A stretch of 33,860 nucleotides of DNA, taken from positions 1 to 33,860 of the forward strand of contig JANXRX010000257.1 in the NCBI GenBank assembly GCA_025352905.1, in the 5' to 3' direction. This document shows positions 16,522 to 23,999 of this stretch, in pieces. This DNA comes from Bacteroidota bacterium. Lineage in GTDB: Bacteria > Bacteroidota > Bacteroidia > Chitinophagales > Chitinophagaceae. A program made the position numbers and the translations under genes. How positions within the stretch are numbered: position 1 is the stretch's first letter; each line of letters starts with the position of its first letter. A model generated the notes under the pieces. That model was not told the origin of the DNA and made no database searches. It worked only from the letters and a program-made list of their open reading frames with translations.

Positions 16522-18171
16522 ATGCCGGCAAAATCCGTTATATATTTCCTGTTTTTCGTGGCAGCGGCACAATATGCGCCATCGCCCGCGCCAAAAATGT
16601 TTATGCGGGTTGCGCAAACAGATACGGTTGCGCCGGGCGATAAAGTAATGCATATCCTTGCCGCTGACCGCGCCAATTTTCTGAAGAAAGATTCACTCCA
16701 TGATTTTCAATCTCTTGCCGGTCATGTAGTGGTAAAACAGGAAAAGACCCTGTTCTATGCAGACAGCGCCATCATCAACACTTTTGATAATACGCTGGAG
16801 GCTTTTGGCAATATACATATCAATGATGCAGACAGCGTGCAAACCTATGCACAGTACCTGAAATACCTTGGTAAGGAAAAGAAAGCCTTCCTCAAAAAGA
16901 AAGTAAAGCTTACCGATGGCCAGGGCGTTCTCACAACAGAAGAACTGGAATACGATGTTACCGCAAAGATCGGCACTTACCTGAAGAATGGTAAACTGGT
17001 GAATAAAAAAACGGTGCTCACGAGTAAGGAAGGCTATTATTATGGTGATACCCGGGATGTGATCTTTAAACAAAACGTGTTGCTGGTAGACCCCGAATAC
17101 CGGATCGTTACAGATACGATGCAATACAATACGAATTCGGAAATTGTAACGTTCACCTCTCCCACTACCATTTATGATTCATCTAAACGAACGATCAAAA
17201 CAAGGGACGGTTTTTTTGACCGGAAAAATAAAAAAGGGTTTTTATATAAACGTTCGGTGATAGACGACAGTACCTACACATTCACCTCGGATGATATGGC
17301 GTTTGACGACTCCACCAAGCTAAGCGAGTTTCATGGTAATGCGGTTTACAGGGGAAAGGATACGGCACAGGGATTTGATATGACCGCGAACCATATACGG
17401 ACCGACCGGAAAAAGGATATGCTGATCGCCACCGAAAAACCCGTACTGCTCATCAAACAGGGGAAAGACTCGATTTTTATTTCGGCAGATACTTTGTATT
17501 CGGCCCGGCTGTCGGACCTCATGAAAACAAGAGAGGTTCCTGAGATCAGGGTGGATAGTACCAAGCCCAAAGCGGTACCTGTAAAAAATAAGAACGACAG
17601 CAGCGATAAATTCTTTGAGGCCTATTTTAATGTAAAGATCTTTTCTGATTCCCTGCAGGCAAAAGGCGATAGTTTATTTTATTCGCTGAAGGACTCTGTG
17701 TTTCGTTTATTTAAACAACCCATTGTTTGGGCAAAAGAGAACCAGATCACCGGTGATACGATCTACCTGTATGTAAAGAATAAAAAACCGGAGCGGCTGT
17801 ATGTTTTTGAAAATGCGATGGCCATCAATAAGGTTGATAGTACGGACTATTTTAACGAACTAAAATCAACCACCCTCAATGCCCTGTTCATGGAGGGTAA
17901 TATCTATTTTATGAAAGCTAAGGGAAGTGCAGAGAACGTGTATTACCTGCAGGATGAAGAGAACCGGTTTATCGGTGTAACCAAGAATACCAGTGATGTG
18001 ATCAATATTATATTTGAAGATAATAAGCCCTCACGGATTACTTTTATCAACAAACATGACGGGGTCGATTACCCGATGCATAAAGTGAATCACGAAGAAC
18101 TGAAACTACGGAATTTTAAATGGCTGGATGCGCTCAGGCCCAAGAGTAAATTTGATATTTTGGGTAAATGA
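16522..18171 (+). CDS. OstA/LptA-like periplasmic LPS-transport protein
   Basis: 549 residues with an N-terminal signal segment (about 5-20). The body is built of repeating OstA-like beta strands: FQSLAGHVVVKQEKTLFYADSAIINTFDNTLEAFGNIHIND (about 55-98), then YYYGDTRDVIFKQNVLLVDPEYRIVTDTMQYN and LSEFHGNAVYRGKDTAQGFDMTANHI. LptA-type proteins form the beta-jellyroll bridge that carries LPS to LptD. Bacteroidota versions are much longer than the 180-residue E. coli LptA, as here. It is 5 bp behind the MCE gene. Its last 18 bases (GATATTTTGGGTAAATGA, stop included) are repeated 52 bp downstream, and a hairpin starts on the last base of the stop codon. Confidence 0.82.
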   Translation: MPAKSVIYFLFFVAAAQYAPSPAPKMFMRVAQTDTVAPGDKVMHILAADRANFLKKDSLHDFQSLAGHVVVKQEKTLFYADSAIINTFDNTLEAFGNIHINDADSVQTYAQYLKYLGKEKKAFLKKKVKLTDGQGVLTTEELEYDVTAKIGTYLKNGKLVNKKTVLTSKEGYYYGDTRDVIFKQNVLLVDPEYRIVTDTMQYNTNSEIVTFTSPTTIYDSSKRTIKTRDGFFDRKNKKGFLYKRSVIDDSTYTFTSDDMAFDDSTKLSEFHGNAVYRGKDTAQGFDMTANHIRTDRKKDMLIATEKPVLLIKQGKDSIFISADTLYSARLSDLMKTREVPEIRVDSTKPKAVPVKNKNDSSDKFFEAYFNVKIFSDSLQAKGDSLFYSLKDSVFRLFKQPIVWAKENQITGDTIYLYVKNKKPERLYVFENAMAINKVDSTDYFNELKSTTLNALFMEGNIYFMKAKGSAENVYYLQDEENRFIGVTKNTSDVINIIFEDNKPSRITFINKHDGVDYPMHKVNHEELKLRNFKWLDALRPKSKFDILGK

Positions 18172-18223
18172 TTGTTGGTCAGGAGACCAACAATGGCGGG
18201 AATTCGATATTTTGGGTAAATGA
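18149..18223 (+). repeat. Direct repeat of the OstA gene 3' end
   Basis: GATATTTTGGGTAAATGA occurs at 18154-18171 (the end of the gene) and again at 18206-18223. With one mismatch the repeat extends 5 bases upstream (AATTT and AATTC). The 52-bp offset contains one hairpin copy (18171-18194). It looks like a tandem duplication or a footprint left by repeat insertion. Confidence 0.9.
18171..18194. repeat. GTTGGTC hairpin, copy A
   Basis: ATTGTTGGTC (18171-18180) pairs perfectly with GACCAACAAT (18185-18194) around the loop AGGA. The stem starts on the last base of the OstA stop codon. There is no T-run after it. Confidence 0.9.
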
Positions 18224-18230
18224 CTGCGCC

Positions 18231-18254
18231 GATGTTGGTCTCCTGACCAACATC
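18231..18254. repeat. GTTGGTC hairpin, copy B, inverted relative to copy A
   Basis: GATGTTGGTC (18231-18240) pairs with GACCAACATC (18245-18254) around the loop TCCT, the reverse complement of the loop of copy A. It ends 4 bp before the stop codon of the methyltransferase gene on the other strand, so A and B each cap one of two convergent genes. Confidence 0.9.
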
Positions 18255-18258
18255 TCAC

Positions 18259-18915
18259 TTACGCGTTCTTAACCGCAACAATAATATTGTGACTAAAAAA
18301 AAACTCCTTCTTTACCAGTTCCCTATACACAATGGTACCACCATTCGCGGTTAACATTTCTTCATACTCGGCCAGGTCGTATTGATGCGGATGGAGAATG
18401 TCGGCGGGCTGTAAGCGAAAAAGATATTTAAAGAATCTATGGTTATGCGTATCAATGGATATGATGATACGGCCGCCGGGTTTGGTATGTTCGTGCAGGG
18501 TAACAAAAGCCCGTTGCAGCTGCGATACATGATTGATCGCGTTCATGCAGAATACGACATCAAATAAATGATCGCTTTTAAAATTTTCAAGCGCCTCATT
18601 ATAAAAATTAACATGGGGATACATGCTTCTTTTAAAATGCGGTAATGTGGCCCCATAGTTATCAAGCAAAGGGTCAAGGGCAGTAACCTTGTATTGATCC
18701 AGGTGAATAAAAACCCCGGAAGGACCGCAACCGGCATCCAGCACTGTCTGACCCGGTTGCATATGCAGGATATTGTTGAGCCGCTCGAGGATAAACTGCC
18801 AGTATTTCTTTTTATGGAACAGGTAATCACCCACCTCTTTATCGGCAAGGTAATTTTTCCACCACCGGGCCTCGAAAAACTGGGCCACACGCCACCGAAG
18901 ACTTTTCTGCATCAT
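18259..18915 (-). CDS. Class I SAM-dependent methyltransferase
   Basis: 218 residues. The SAM-binding glycine loop is TVLDAGCGPSG (57-67), followed by VTALDPLLDNY, whose Asp should bind the ribose, DVVFCMNAINHV (motif IV region) and HEHTKPGGRIIISIDTH (motif V). This pattern fits small-molecule methyltransferases such as UbiE or Coq3 relatives. The N-terminus is rich in aromatic residues (FFEARWWKNYLADK), which appears in some enzymes of lipid or polyprenyl substrates. The C-terminus (HHPHQYDLAEYEEML-like) gives no further clue. It lies between two hairpin copies, 69 bp downstream of the S9 peptidase. The substrate is unknown. Confidence 0.82.
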   Translation of the reverse strand: MMQKSLRWRVAQFFEARWWKNYLADKEVGDYLFHKKKYWQFILERLNNILHMQPGQTVLDAGCGPSGVFIHLDQYKVTALDPLLDNYGATLPHFKRSMYPHVNFYNEALENFKSDHLFDVVFCMNAINHVSQLQRAFVTLHEHTKPGGRIIISIDTHNHRFFKYLFRLQPADILHPHQYDLAEYEEMLTANGGTIVYRELVKKEFFFSHNIIVAVKNA

Positions 18916-18929
18916 TGATCATTTAGAAC

Positions 18930-18967
18930 CGCTATCGTTGTTGGTCAGGCAACCAACAACGATAGCG
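18930..18967. repeat. GTTGGT hairpin, copy C, extended stem
   Basis: CGCTATCGTTGTTGGT (18930-18945) pairs perfectly over 16 bp with ACCAACAACGATAGCG (18952-18967) around the loop CAGGCA. It shares TTGTTGGTCAGG with copy A. It lies between the S9 peptidase stop and the methyltransferase start, so on the minus strand it could end or process the peptidase message. Confidence 0.9.
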
Positions 18968-18984
18968 CGAATTTGTAGCAACGA

Positions 18985-21900
18985 CTAATACCCCAGGCCA
19001 AGGTCCCTGCCTTTCATCACTGCCGGTACACCTTCAGAGATCCATTTGGAAGGCTTATCGCCCTTGAGCATATAATCAAAAAACTGCTGCTCCCTGATCT
19101 GGATATCTTTCCGGTTCTTTCTTTCCACGAGGTTATGCGCTTCGTTATTATAGGTAAGCATCCATACTTTTTTACCCAAACGGCGCATACCCGAATACAT
19201 TTCAATACCCTGGTACCACGGCACGGCATCATCCGCATCATTGGCCATGATTACCAGAGGGGTAGTTACCTTGGGAAGTGAGAACAGCGCTGAATTTTTA
19301 ATATAGAGCTCGGGTTTCTCCCATAAGGTAGCGCCGATACGGCTTTGTGATTTCTCATACTGGAACTGCCGCAAAATGCCCGTTCCCCAACGGATGCCAC
19401 CATAGGCGCTTGTCATATTGGCCACAGGCGCTCCTGCCCATGCAGCGGCATAAAGTTTGGTTTTTGTGATCAGGTAAACGATCTGGTAACCACCCCAGCT
19501 CTGCCCCTGTAAACCGATTTTGGTACTGTCTACATATCCCTGTTTTACAACGGCCCTGGTTCCGCTTAAGATATAGTCGTATGCGCCCTGGCCGGGATAA
19601 CCTGTTTTATACCAGATATCCGGAACAAATACAATGTACCCGCGACTAACAAAGAAAGGGATATTCAAACGCGAGGGAGTTGGTGCGGGCGCCTGGTAAC
19701 TGTTCAGGGTATTGCTGTTACGCTCATAAAAATAAACGATCATCGGGTACTTTTTCTTCGGATCAAAATCCTCGGGTTTGTAAACGATCCCTTCTGTTTC
19801 TTTTCCTGTATATGCTTTCCATTTGAATAGTTCTGCTTTACCCCAATTGTAATTTTGCTGCTGGGGGTTGGTATGCGATAACTGGATCGCAGGCGAGGTT
19901 CCCTGCTGTACATATATATTGGGCGACTGGGCAAAGGTTTCTTTGCTGAAGGCGTACACATCGGCATCTTTTGCCTTCAATGCATTGGCGCTTACAGATA
20001 CCGGTTCTTTCAGCAGTAGTACAGTCGTTTTTTTGGCAAGATCCAATATAGCGAGCCCGCTGCTTTTATCTTTATCATCAAATACATGCAGCAGTATCTT
20101 CTGTGCCGGGTTAAGGAAACGCTCCTCCCTGTCGGTATTGATATAACGGTACACGATCTTATCTTTCCGCCCATTGGTGAGGCAAACCGATTTTTCTTTT
20201 CCTTCGGGATCCACCTGCCAGATATCATACCTGTCGTACAGGAACACATATTTATCTCCTTCTGTCCATCTTACCACACCATACGCATTGGGATCATCCG
20301 GAACATCATTTTCTTCGTCATACAAAGGATCCCTGATGTCTTTGGCCACTGTGTTCAGTTGGCGGGTAACCGAATTATAGGCAAAATAGCTTTGTTTGAT
20401 CTCATCAAAGAACAAGAGATATTTACCTGTGTAGGAAGCGGAGAGTGCGCTGCCTTTATAGTTCTTACGGATCAGTTCTGTTTTCCCTGTTTCCGGGTTG
20501 ATGCTGTAAATATCCGCTAAGGAAAATCCCTGCCACTGGCTGGCTATCCGCCTGCCGGTATCAGAACTGCCATAAAAAACGGCGCCATCTCCTTCTTTGG
20601 TATGTAAAATAGTGCGCATGCTTTGGTTAGCCAGTTGCACCACTTCCTTTGTGTTCAGATCAAAACGTGCGAGATAAGAACGGTTCAGTTCGGCGTTCAG
20701 GTTCTTTAACTGGGCAGGCTGCACCTGGTCATCATTATAATGCCATATATCAATACTTACCCTTTCAAAATCTGGTAAGGAAGTATCCTTCGGCGGCAGT
20801 ACCGGCGCGGTACCAAAAAATAAACGCTGCCCGCTTTTACTAAAGCTCATGGTTTCTTCACCACCCCTGCGGCCACGTCCGCCTGCCGGAGGCCCACCTG
20901 CCGGAGGCCCGCCTTCCCCTGCTGCTGCTCCCCTTCCGCCACCAACTTCGGCAACGGTCCAGGCAGGTATCATTCCTTTTGTGCCGCGCGCAGCGAGTAA
21001 TACCGCACTGTCGGCGCCCGTTTTATAATAATACAGTTTAAAGAATTTCTGTACCGCCTTACTGCTGCTGTCGCGCTCTGCCAGGAAAGCAACCTGTGAG
21101 CCGCTTTCATCCATTACATAAGCTTTTGCATCGTTGAATTTTTTAAAGATGACCGTACTCACATTATTGGTAAGATCAAGTTTGATCACCGAAGCCTGCA
21201 CGGAAGAATCGTTTAGCTTTTTAGAGGTCTCATACAGGAGTACATTGCCATTCTTGTTAAAAAAATATTCAGTCACTAATTTAATCGAACGGTCCTTGCC
21301 GGTTGCCAGGTTCCGCAATACCAGTTCCGTACCTTCTTCCACATTATCCTCGGCAGCAGGTGTTGCGGCACCGGCAGTGCCACGGCCACCCGGGCGCCCA
21401 CCTCCATTACCTCCGGGTCTTCCCTCAACCCTTGGCTGTTGGAGAACAGATAACCCTTTTATTTTTGCGTCGTTCGCTTTATTACGGATACTATCGGCTA
21501 CATGCGTTAAGCTATCGGCTACAGAGAACATGGTATTTAACCGGGTCAGTGAATCCATTTCCTGCCTGCCACCCGGTCTTGATAAATCGGGCAGGCCCTT
21601 ATCCATTAAATAAGCCAGCCAGTTACTGCCGCCATCGTCAGGTGTTTTATAATTTCTCACACGGGCAACTTTGGTGATCTTGCCAGTAGCCAATTCCAGG
21701 ATGGCCAGGCTGTCTTTGGGCATATCATCCGGGCGTTTTTTCTTGATACGGGCATCACGGGTGTCTTTATAAGGCGGCCTGATACGGCAGACCAGGAAAA
21801 GATTATCGTCTGTCATTGATACATTGTATCCCCGTGCGATCTCCTTTATCAAATTTCCGGATGCGCCCTGCACCATCAGGGTGCCATCCCCTTCCTGAAC

Positions 21901-22053
21901 GGCAACGGTATACGCAACATATTTGCCATCATTGCTGATAGCGCGTTCGCCAATGCTCTGCCAGGCATCATATACCGTATGATCCAGGGGCTTTTTCTGC
22001 GAAAAAACAGTAAGGGAAAGAATACAGGCCGAAATCAGGAGTAAGTGCTTCAT
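18985..22053 (-). CDS. S9-family prolyl oligopeptidase-like serine peptidase
   Basis: 1022 residues with a signal peptide (1-18, ending LTVFSQ), so probably periplasmic or surface-bound. The N-terminal two thirds look like a beta-propeller. The C-terminal alpha/beta-hydrolase domain (about 760-1000) has the triad S852 in GLQGQSWGGY, D941 in ANDADDAVPW and H973 in NNEAHNL. S9 enzymes of this type cleave dipeptides or oligopeptides. Two glycine/proline-rich low-complexity segments are inserted in the propeller: about 211-226 (RPGGNGGGRPGGRG) and about 371-398 (GGGRGAAAGEGGPPAGG onward). The ATG at 22053 is preceded by a TTTG/GTTG tetramer run. A near-consensus -7 box (TATCTTCG on the minus strand, 22087-22094) is present. 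Confidence 0.92.
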   Translation of the reverse strand: MKHLLLISACILSLTVFSQKKPLDHTVYDAWQSIGERAISNDGKYVAYTVAVQEGDGTLMVQGASGNLIKEIARGYNVSMTDDNLFLVCRIRPPYKDTRDARIKKKRPDDMPKDSLAILELATGKITKVARVRNYKTPDDGGSNWLAYLMDKGLPDLSRPGGRQEMDSLTRLNTMFSVADSLTHVADSIRNKANDAKIKGLSVLQQPRVEGRPGGNGGGRPGGRGTAGAATPAAEDNVEEGTELVLRNLATGKDRSIKLVTEYFFNKNGNVLLYETSKKLNDSSVQASVIKLDLTNNVSTVIFKKFNDAKAYVMDESGSQVAFLAERDSSSKAVQKFFKLYYYKTGADSAVLLAARGTKGMIPAWTVAEVGGGRGAAAGEGGPPAGGPPAGGRGRRGGEETMSFSKSGQRLFFGTAPVLPPKDTSLPDFERVSIDIWHYNDDQVQPAQLKNLNAELNRSYLARFDLNTKEVVQLANQSMRTILHTKEGDGAVFYGSSDTGRRIASQWQGFSLADIYSINPETGKTELIRKNYKGSALSASYTGKYLLFFDEIKQSYFAYNSVTRQLNTVAKDIRDPLYDEENDVPDDPNAYGVVRWTEGDKYVFLYDRYDIWQVDPEGKEKSVCLTNGRKDKIVYRYINTDREERFLNPAQKILLHVFDDKDKSSGLAILDLAKKTTVLLLKEPVSVSANALKAKDADVYAFSKETFAQSPNIYVQQGTSPAIQLSHTNPQQQNYNWGKAELFKWKAYTGKETEGIVYKPEDFDPKKKYPMIVYFYERNSNTLNSYQAPAPTPSRLNIPFFVSRGYIVFVPDIWYKTGYPGQGAYDYILSGTRAVVKQGYVDSTKIGLQGQSWGGYQIVYLITKTKLYAAAWAGAPVANMTSAYGGIRWGTGILRQFQYEKSQSRIGATLWEKPELYIKNSALFSLPKVTTPLVIMANDADDAVPWYQGIEMYSGMRRLGKKVWMLTYNNEAHNLVERKNRKDIQIREQQFFDYMLKGDKPSKWISEGVPAVMKGRDLGLGY

Positions 22054-22100
22054 GTACAGTTGTTTGTTTGGTTGGTTGGTAGGTTCCGAAGATAATTAAA

Positions 22101-22108
22101 TATATTTG
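22101..22108 (+). promoter_or_regulatory. TAnnTTTG -7 box before the beta-propeller gene
   Basis: TATATTTG matches exactly and lies 15 bp before the ATG at 22124. It falls in the 70-bp divergent gap shared with the S9 peptidase. No good -33 element is visible. Confidence 0.45.
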
Positions 22109-22123
22109 ATCTAAACTACTGCC

Positions 22124-22957
22124 ATGAAACGCATACTGATCCTTATTTCCTTCCTGTTCATCATTGTAAAAACCGGTTTTACGCAATCCCATATCCTGGT
22201 AAAAAAATGGGCAACGGATACCTTGCTGAAAACGCCGGAGTCTGTGCTGTATGATGAGAAAGGAAAGTTTTTATATGTTTCCAATATCGACGGCACCCCT
22301 GATGGAAAAGATGGGAAGGGTTCGGTTGGGAAAGTAGGTCTGGATGGAAAGATCCTGGTGGTGGACTGGGTAAAGGGACTGAATGCGCCCAAAGGAATGG
22401 GGCTGTATAAAAATAAACTCTATGTAGCCGATCTCACGGAAGTGGTGGTGATCGATGTGGTGAAAGCCCGGATCATCAAGCGGATCCCGGTTGAGAAATC
22501 TGTTTTCCTGAATGATATTACTATCGACAGGCATGGGGTTGTATATGTAAGTGATACACGCGGGTTTAAAGTATATAAGATCGAAAACGATAAAGAAGTG
22601 ACCGCACTTCTCGAGAACCTGAAAGCGCCGAACGGCTTACTGGCGGTTGGAGACGACCTGCTGGTACTGGATAAAGGGATGTTGTTCAAAATGCTGCCGG
22701 GCGGCCAGTTATTTACGATCGCTGAAGGCATGGACCCGAGTACGGATGGAGTTGAAATGGTAAAACCCAATGAATATATTGTTAGCTGCTGGGCAGGCAT
22801 CATTTATTATATAGATGCGCGCGGTGGTAAACAGACCCTGCTCGATACCCGCACCGAAAAGATCAACAGCGCAGATATCGGTTATGACGCCAGGAACCGG
22901 ATCCTGTATGTGCCCACTTTTTATAAGAATGGAATTGTGGCTTACGAGGTAAAATAA
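22124..22957 (+). CDS. Secreted SMP-30/NHL-like beta-propeller protein
   Basis: 277 residues with a signal peptide (1-20, ending KTGFTQ). Repeated propeller blades are visible: PESVLYDEKGKFLYVSNIDGT, LNAPKGMGLYKNKLYVADLTEVVVIDV, FLNDITIDRHGVVYVSDTRGFKVYKIE, LKAPNGLLAVGDDLLVLDKGMLFKM and ADIGYDARNRILYVPTFYKNGIVAYEV. This spacing fits six-bladed SMP-30/gluconolactonase-like folds. The NDI and PNG segments are at the places where SMP-30 enzymes bind a metal. Enzyme activity is unproven and it may be a binding protein. It is divergent from the S9 peptidase and convergent with the EamA gene, with a strong inverted repeat between the two stops. Confidence 0.78.
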   Translation: MKRILILISFLFIIVKTGFTQSHILVKKWATDTLLKTPESVLYDEKGKFLYVSNIDGTPDGKDGKGSVGKVGLDGKILVVDWVKGLNAPKGMGLYKNKLYVADLTEVVVIDVVKARIIKRIPVEKSVFLNDITIDRHGVVYVSDTRGFKVYKIENDKEVTALLENLKAPNGLLAVGDDLLVLDKGMLFKMLPGGQLFTIAEGMDPSTDGVEMVKPNEYIVSCWAGIIYYIDARGGKQTLLDTRTEKINSADIGYDARNRILYVPTFYKNGIVAYEVK

Positions 22958-22960
22958 TAC

Positions 22961-23011
22961 ATGCTACTGTCTAAATTCTGACCTGTCTTTTTAGAATTTA
23001 GACAGTAGCAT
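22961..23011. terminator. 19-bp inverted repeat between convergent genes
   Basis: ATGCTACTGTCTAAATTCT (22961-22979) is the exact reverse complement of 22993-23011, with a 13-nt loop. The right arm includes the last codons and stop of the minus-strand EamA gene. The left arm begins 4 bp after the stop of the beta-propeller gene. It could end transcripts from both sides, though neither side has a clear T-run directly after the stem. Confidence 0.65.
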
Positions 23012-23885
23012 TTAGTGATTTCCCACCTCTTGTTATTCTTATCATCTGCCAGATTACTGAAACAGCGATCAATGATACGCCTGCGTAAAAACTATTGTTT
23101 AGTTTTTCATTTTCTTTAAAGATAATGAACGCAAGTATGATCCCATATACCGGTTCAAGGTTAAGGGTGAGCGTGGCTGTAAAGGCGGATATCTTTTGCA
23201 TCGACTGCAGCATCAGGTCCATGGCATATACCGTACAGAGCCCGCTTAGCACCAGCAACCATCCCCAATCGGAAATCGTTGGGAAAATATAATCGTTGGG
23301 CAGATAGTGCAGGTAAAAAGGCATGGCTATGGTCAGAATCAATAACCCGCCTGATAATTCATACAGCATCAGTGTCTGCGACGGCGCCACATCCATATTT
23401 TTTTTATTGAGTACAGAAAAAATGGCGGCCAGTATGGCGGACAGGATACCCAGCAGGATGCCTGTTCGGTAACGGGTATCGAAATGAAAAATAATATAGA
23501 TCCCAAGTAAACTGATCAATCCCAGGCCAAGCTCCGGCCAACTGAATTTTTTATGTGTAAGCAGGGGCTCCAGGATCGCTGTAAATAAACCAACAGAAGC
23601 AAAACAGATCAGCCCGATAGATACATTGGCGATCTTGATACTTCCATAAAAGCATACCCAGTGTAACGCGATCAGGACGCCGATACCCAGTAGCTTCCAT
23701 ACATTGGCCGCAGAGATCGGGCTGATCTTTTTTTTCCAGCTTAGCCATATATACAGGGTTACAACGGTAAGCAGGATACGGTACCAGACCAGCAATCCTT
23801 CATTCAATTGTATCAAAGCGCCCAGGATACCGGTAAAACCCGCAAGGAAAACAGAGATATGTAATTTGATAAGCGCTTGCTTCAA
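22998..23885 (-). CDS. EamA/DMT-family transporter
   Basis: I place the start at the TTG at 23885 (295 residues, reading (M)KQALIKLHISVFLAGFTGILG). There is no suitable ATG, and a -7 box at 23910-23917 rules out the frame further upstream. About ten membrane helices form two EamA repeats. The GLICFASVGLFTAILEPLL and LTLNLEPVYGIILAFIIFKE segments are typical of DMT permeases, the second being the conserved end of the C-terminal repeat. Substrates of this family range from amino acids to drugs, and nothing here identifies one. The 3' end is copied as an inverted repeat just downstream. It is divergent from the ABC ATPase gene across a heptad-repeat region. Confidence 0.85.
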   Translation of the reverse strand: MKQALIKLHISVFLAGFTGILGALIQLNEGLLVWYRILLTVVTLYIWLSWKKKISPISAANVWKLLGIGVLIALHWVCFYGSIKIANVSIGLICFASVGLFTAILEPLLTHKKFSWPELGLGLISLLGIYIIFHFDTRYRTGILLGILSAILAAIFSVLNKKNMDVAPSQTLMLYELSGGLLILTIAMPFYLHYLPNDYIFPTISDWGWLLVLSGLCTVYAMDLMLQSMQKISAFTATLTLNLEPVYGIILAFIIFKENEKLNNSFYAGVSLIAVSVIWQMIRITRGGKSLNATV

Positions 23886-23889
23886 AACG

Positions 23890-23980
23890 GTTTGGGGTTT
23901 GGAGTTGATCAAATGTACGCACTGTATAGTAAAATTAATCACCCAAAACAACTCCAAACTCCAAACTCCAAACCCCAAAC
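23890..23980. repeat. Inverted CTCCAAA heptad repeats in a divergent promoter region
   Basis: Four 7-nt units stand in tandem at 23952-23979: CTCCAAA three times, then CCCCAAA. Facing them at 23891-23904 are TTTGGGG and TTTGGAG, their reverse complements. GTTTGGGGTTTGGAG (23890-23904) can pair over 15 bp with 23966-23980. The loop between holds the -7 box of the EamA gene. Confidence 0.85.
23910..23917 (-). promoter_or_regulatory. TAnnTTTG -7 box before the EamA gene
   Basis: Minus-strand bases TACATTTG match exactly and lie 24 bp before the TTG start. Transcription from here would begin near 23903, inside the left heptad arm, so the mRNA leader would carry the GTTTGGGG-side repeats in complement. 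Confidence 0.45.
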
Positions 23981-23999
23981 TAATCTGTATATTGTTGCT

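Noticed and set aside
18171..18967. GTTGGTC hairpins as ordinary Rho-independent terminators
   Set aside because: None is followed by a T-run; they are reported as repeats with unknown role.
20086..21677. Plus-strand frames of 124-159 residues opposite the S9 peptidase
   Set aside because: They run antisense to a protein with an intact catalytic triad and include proline/leucine-rich stretches created by the Gly-rich inserts.
23952..23979. Short tandem repeats as a possible CRISPR array
   Set aside because: The units are 7 nt with no spacers, and no cas gene is present.
23877..23999. Upstream extension of the ABC ATPase to 23877
   Set aside because: It reads through the heptad repeats (QLQTPNSKPQT) and lacks family similarity; the ATG at 24000 begins the usual N-terminus.
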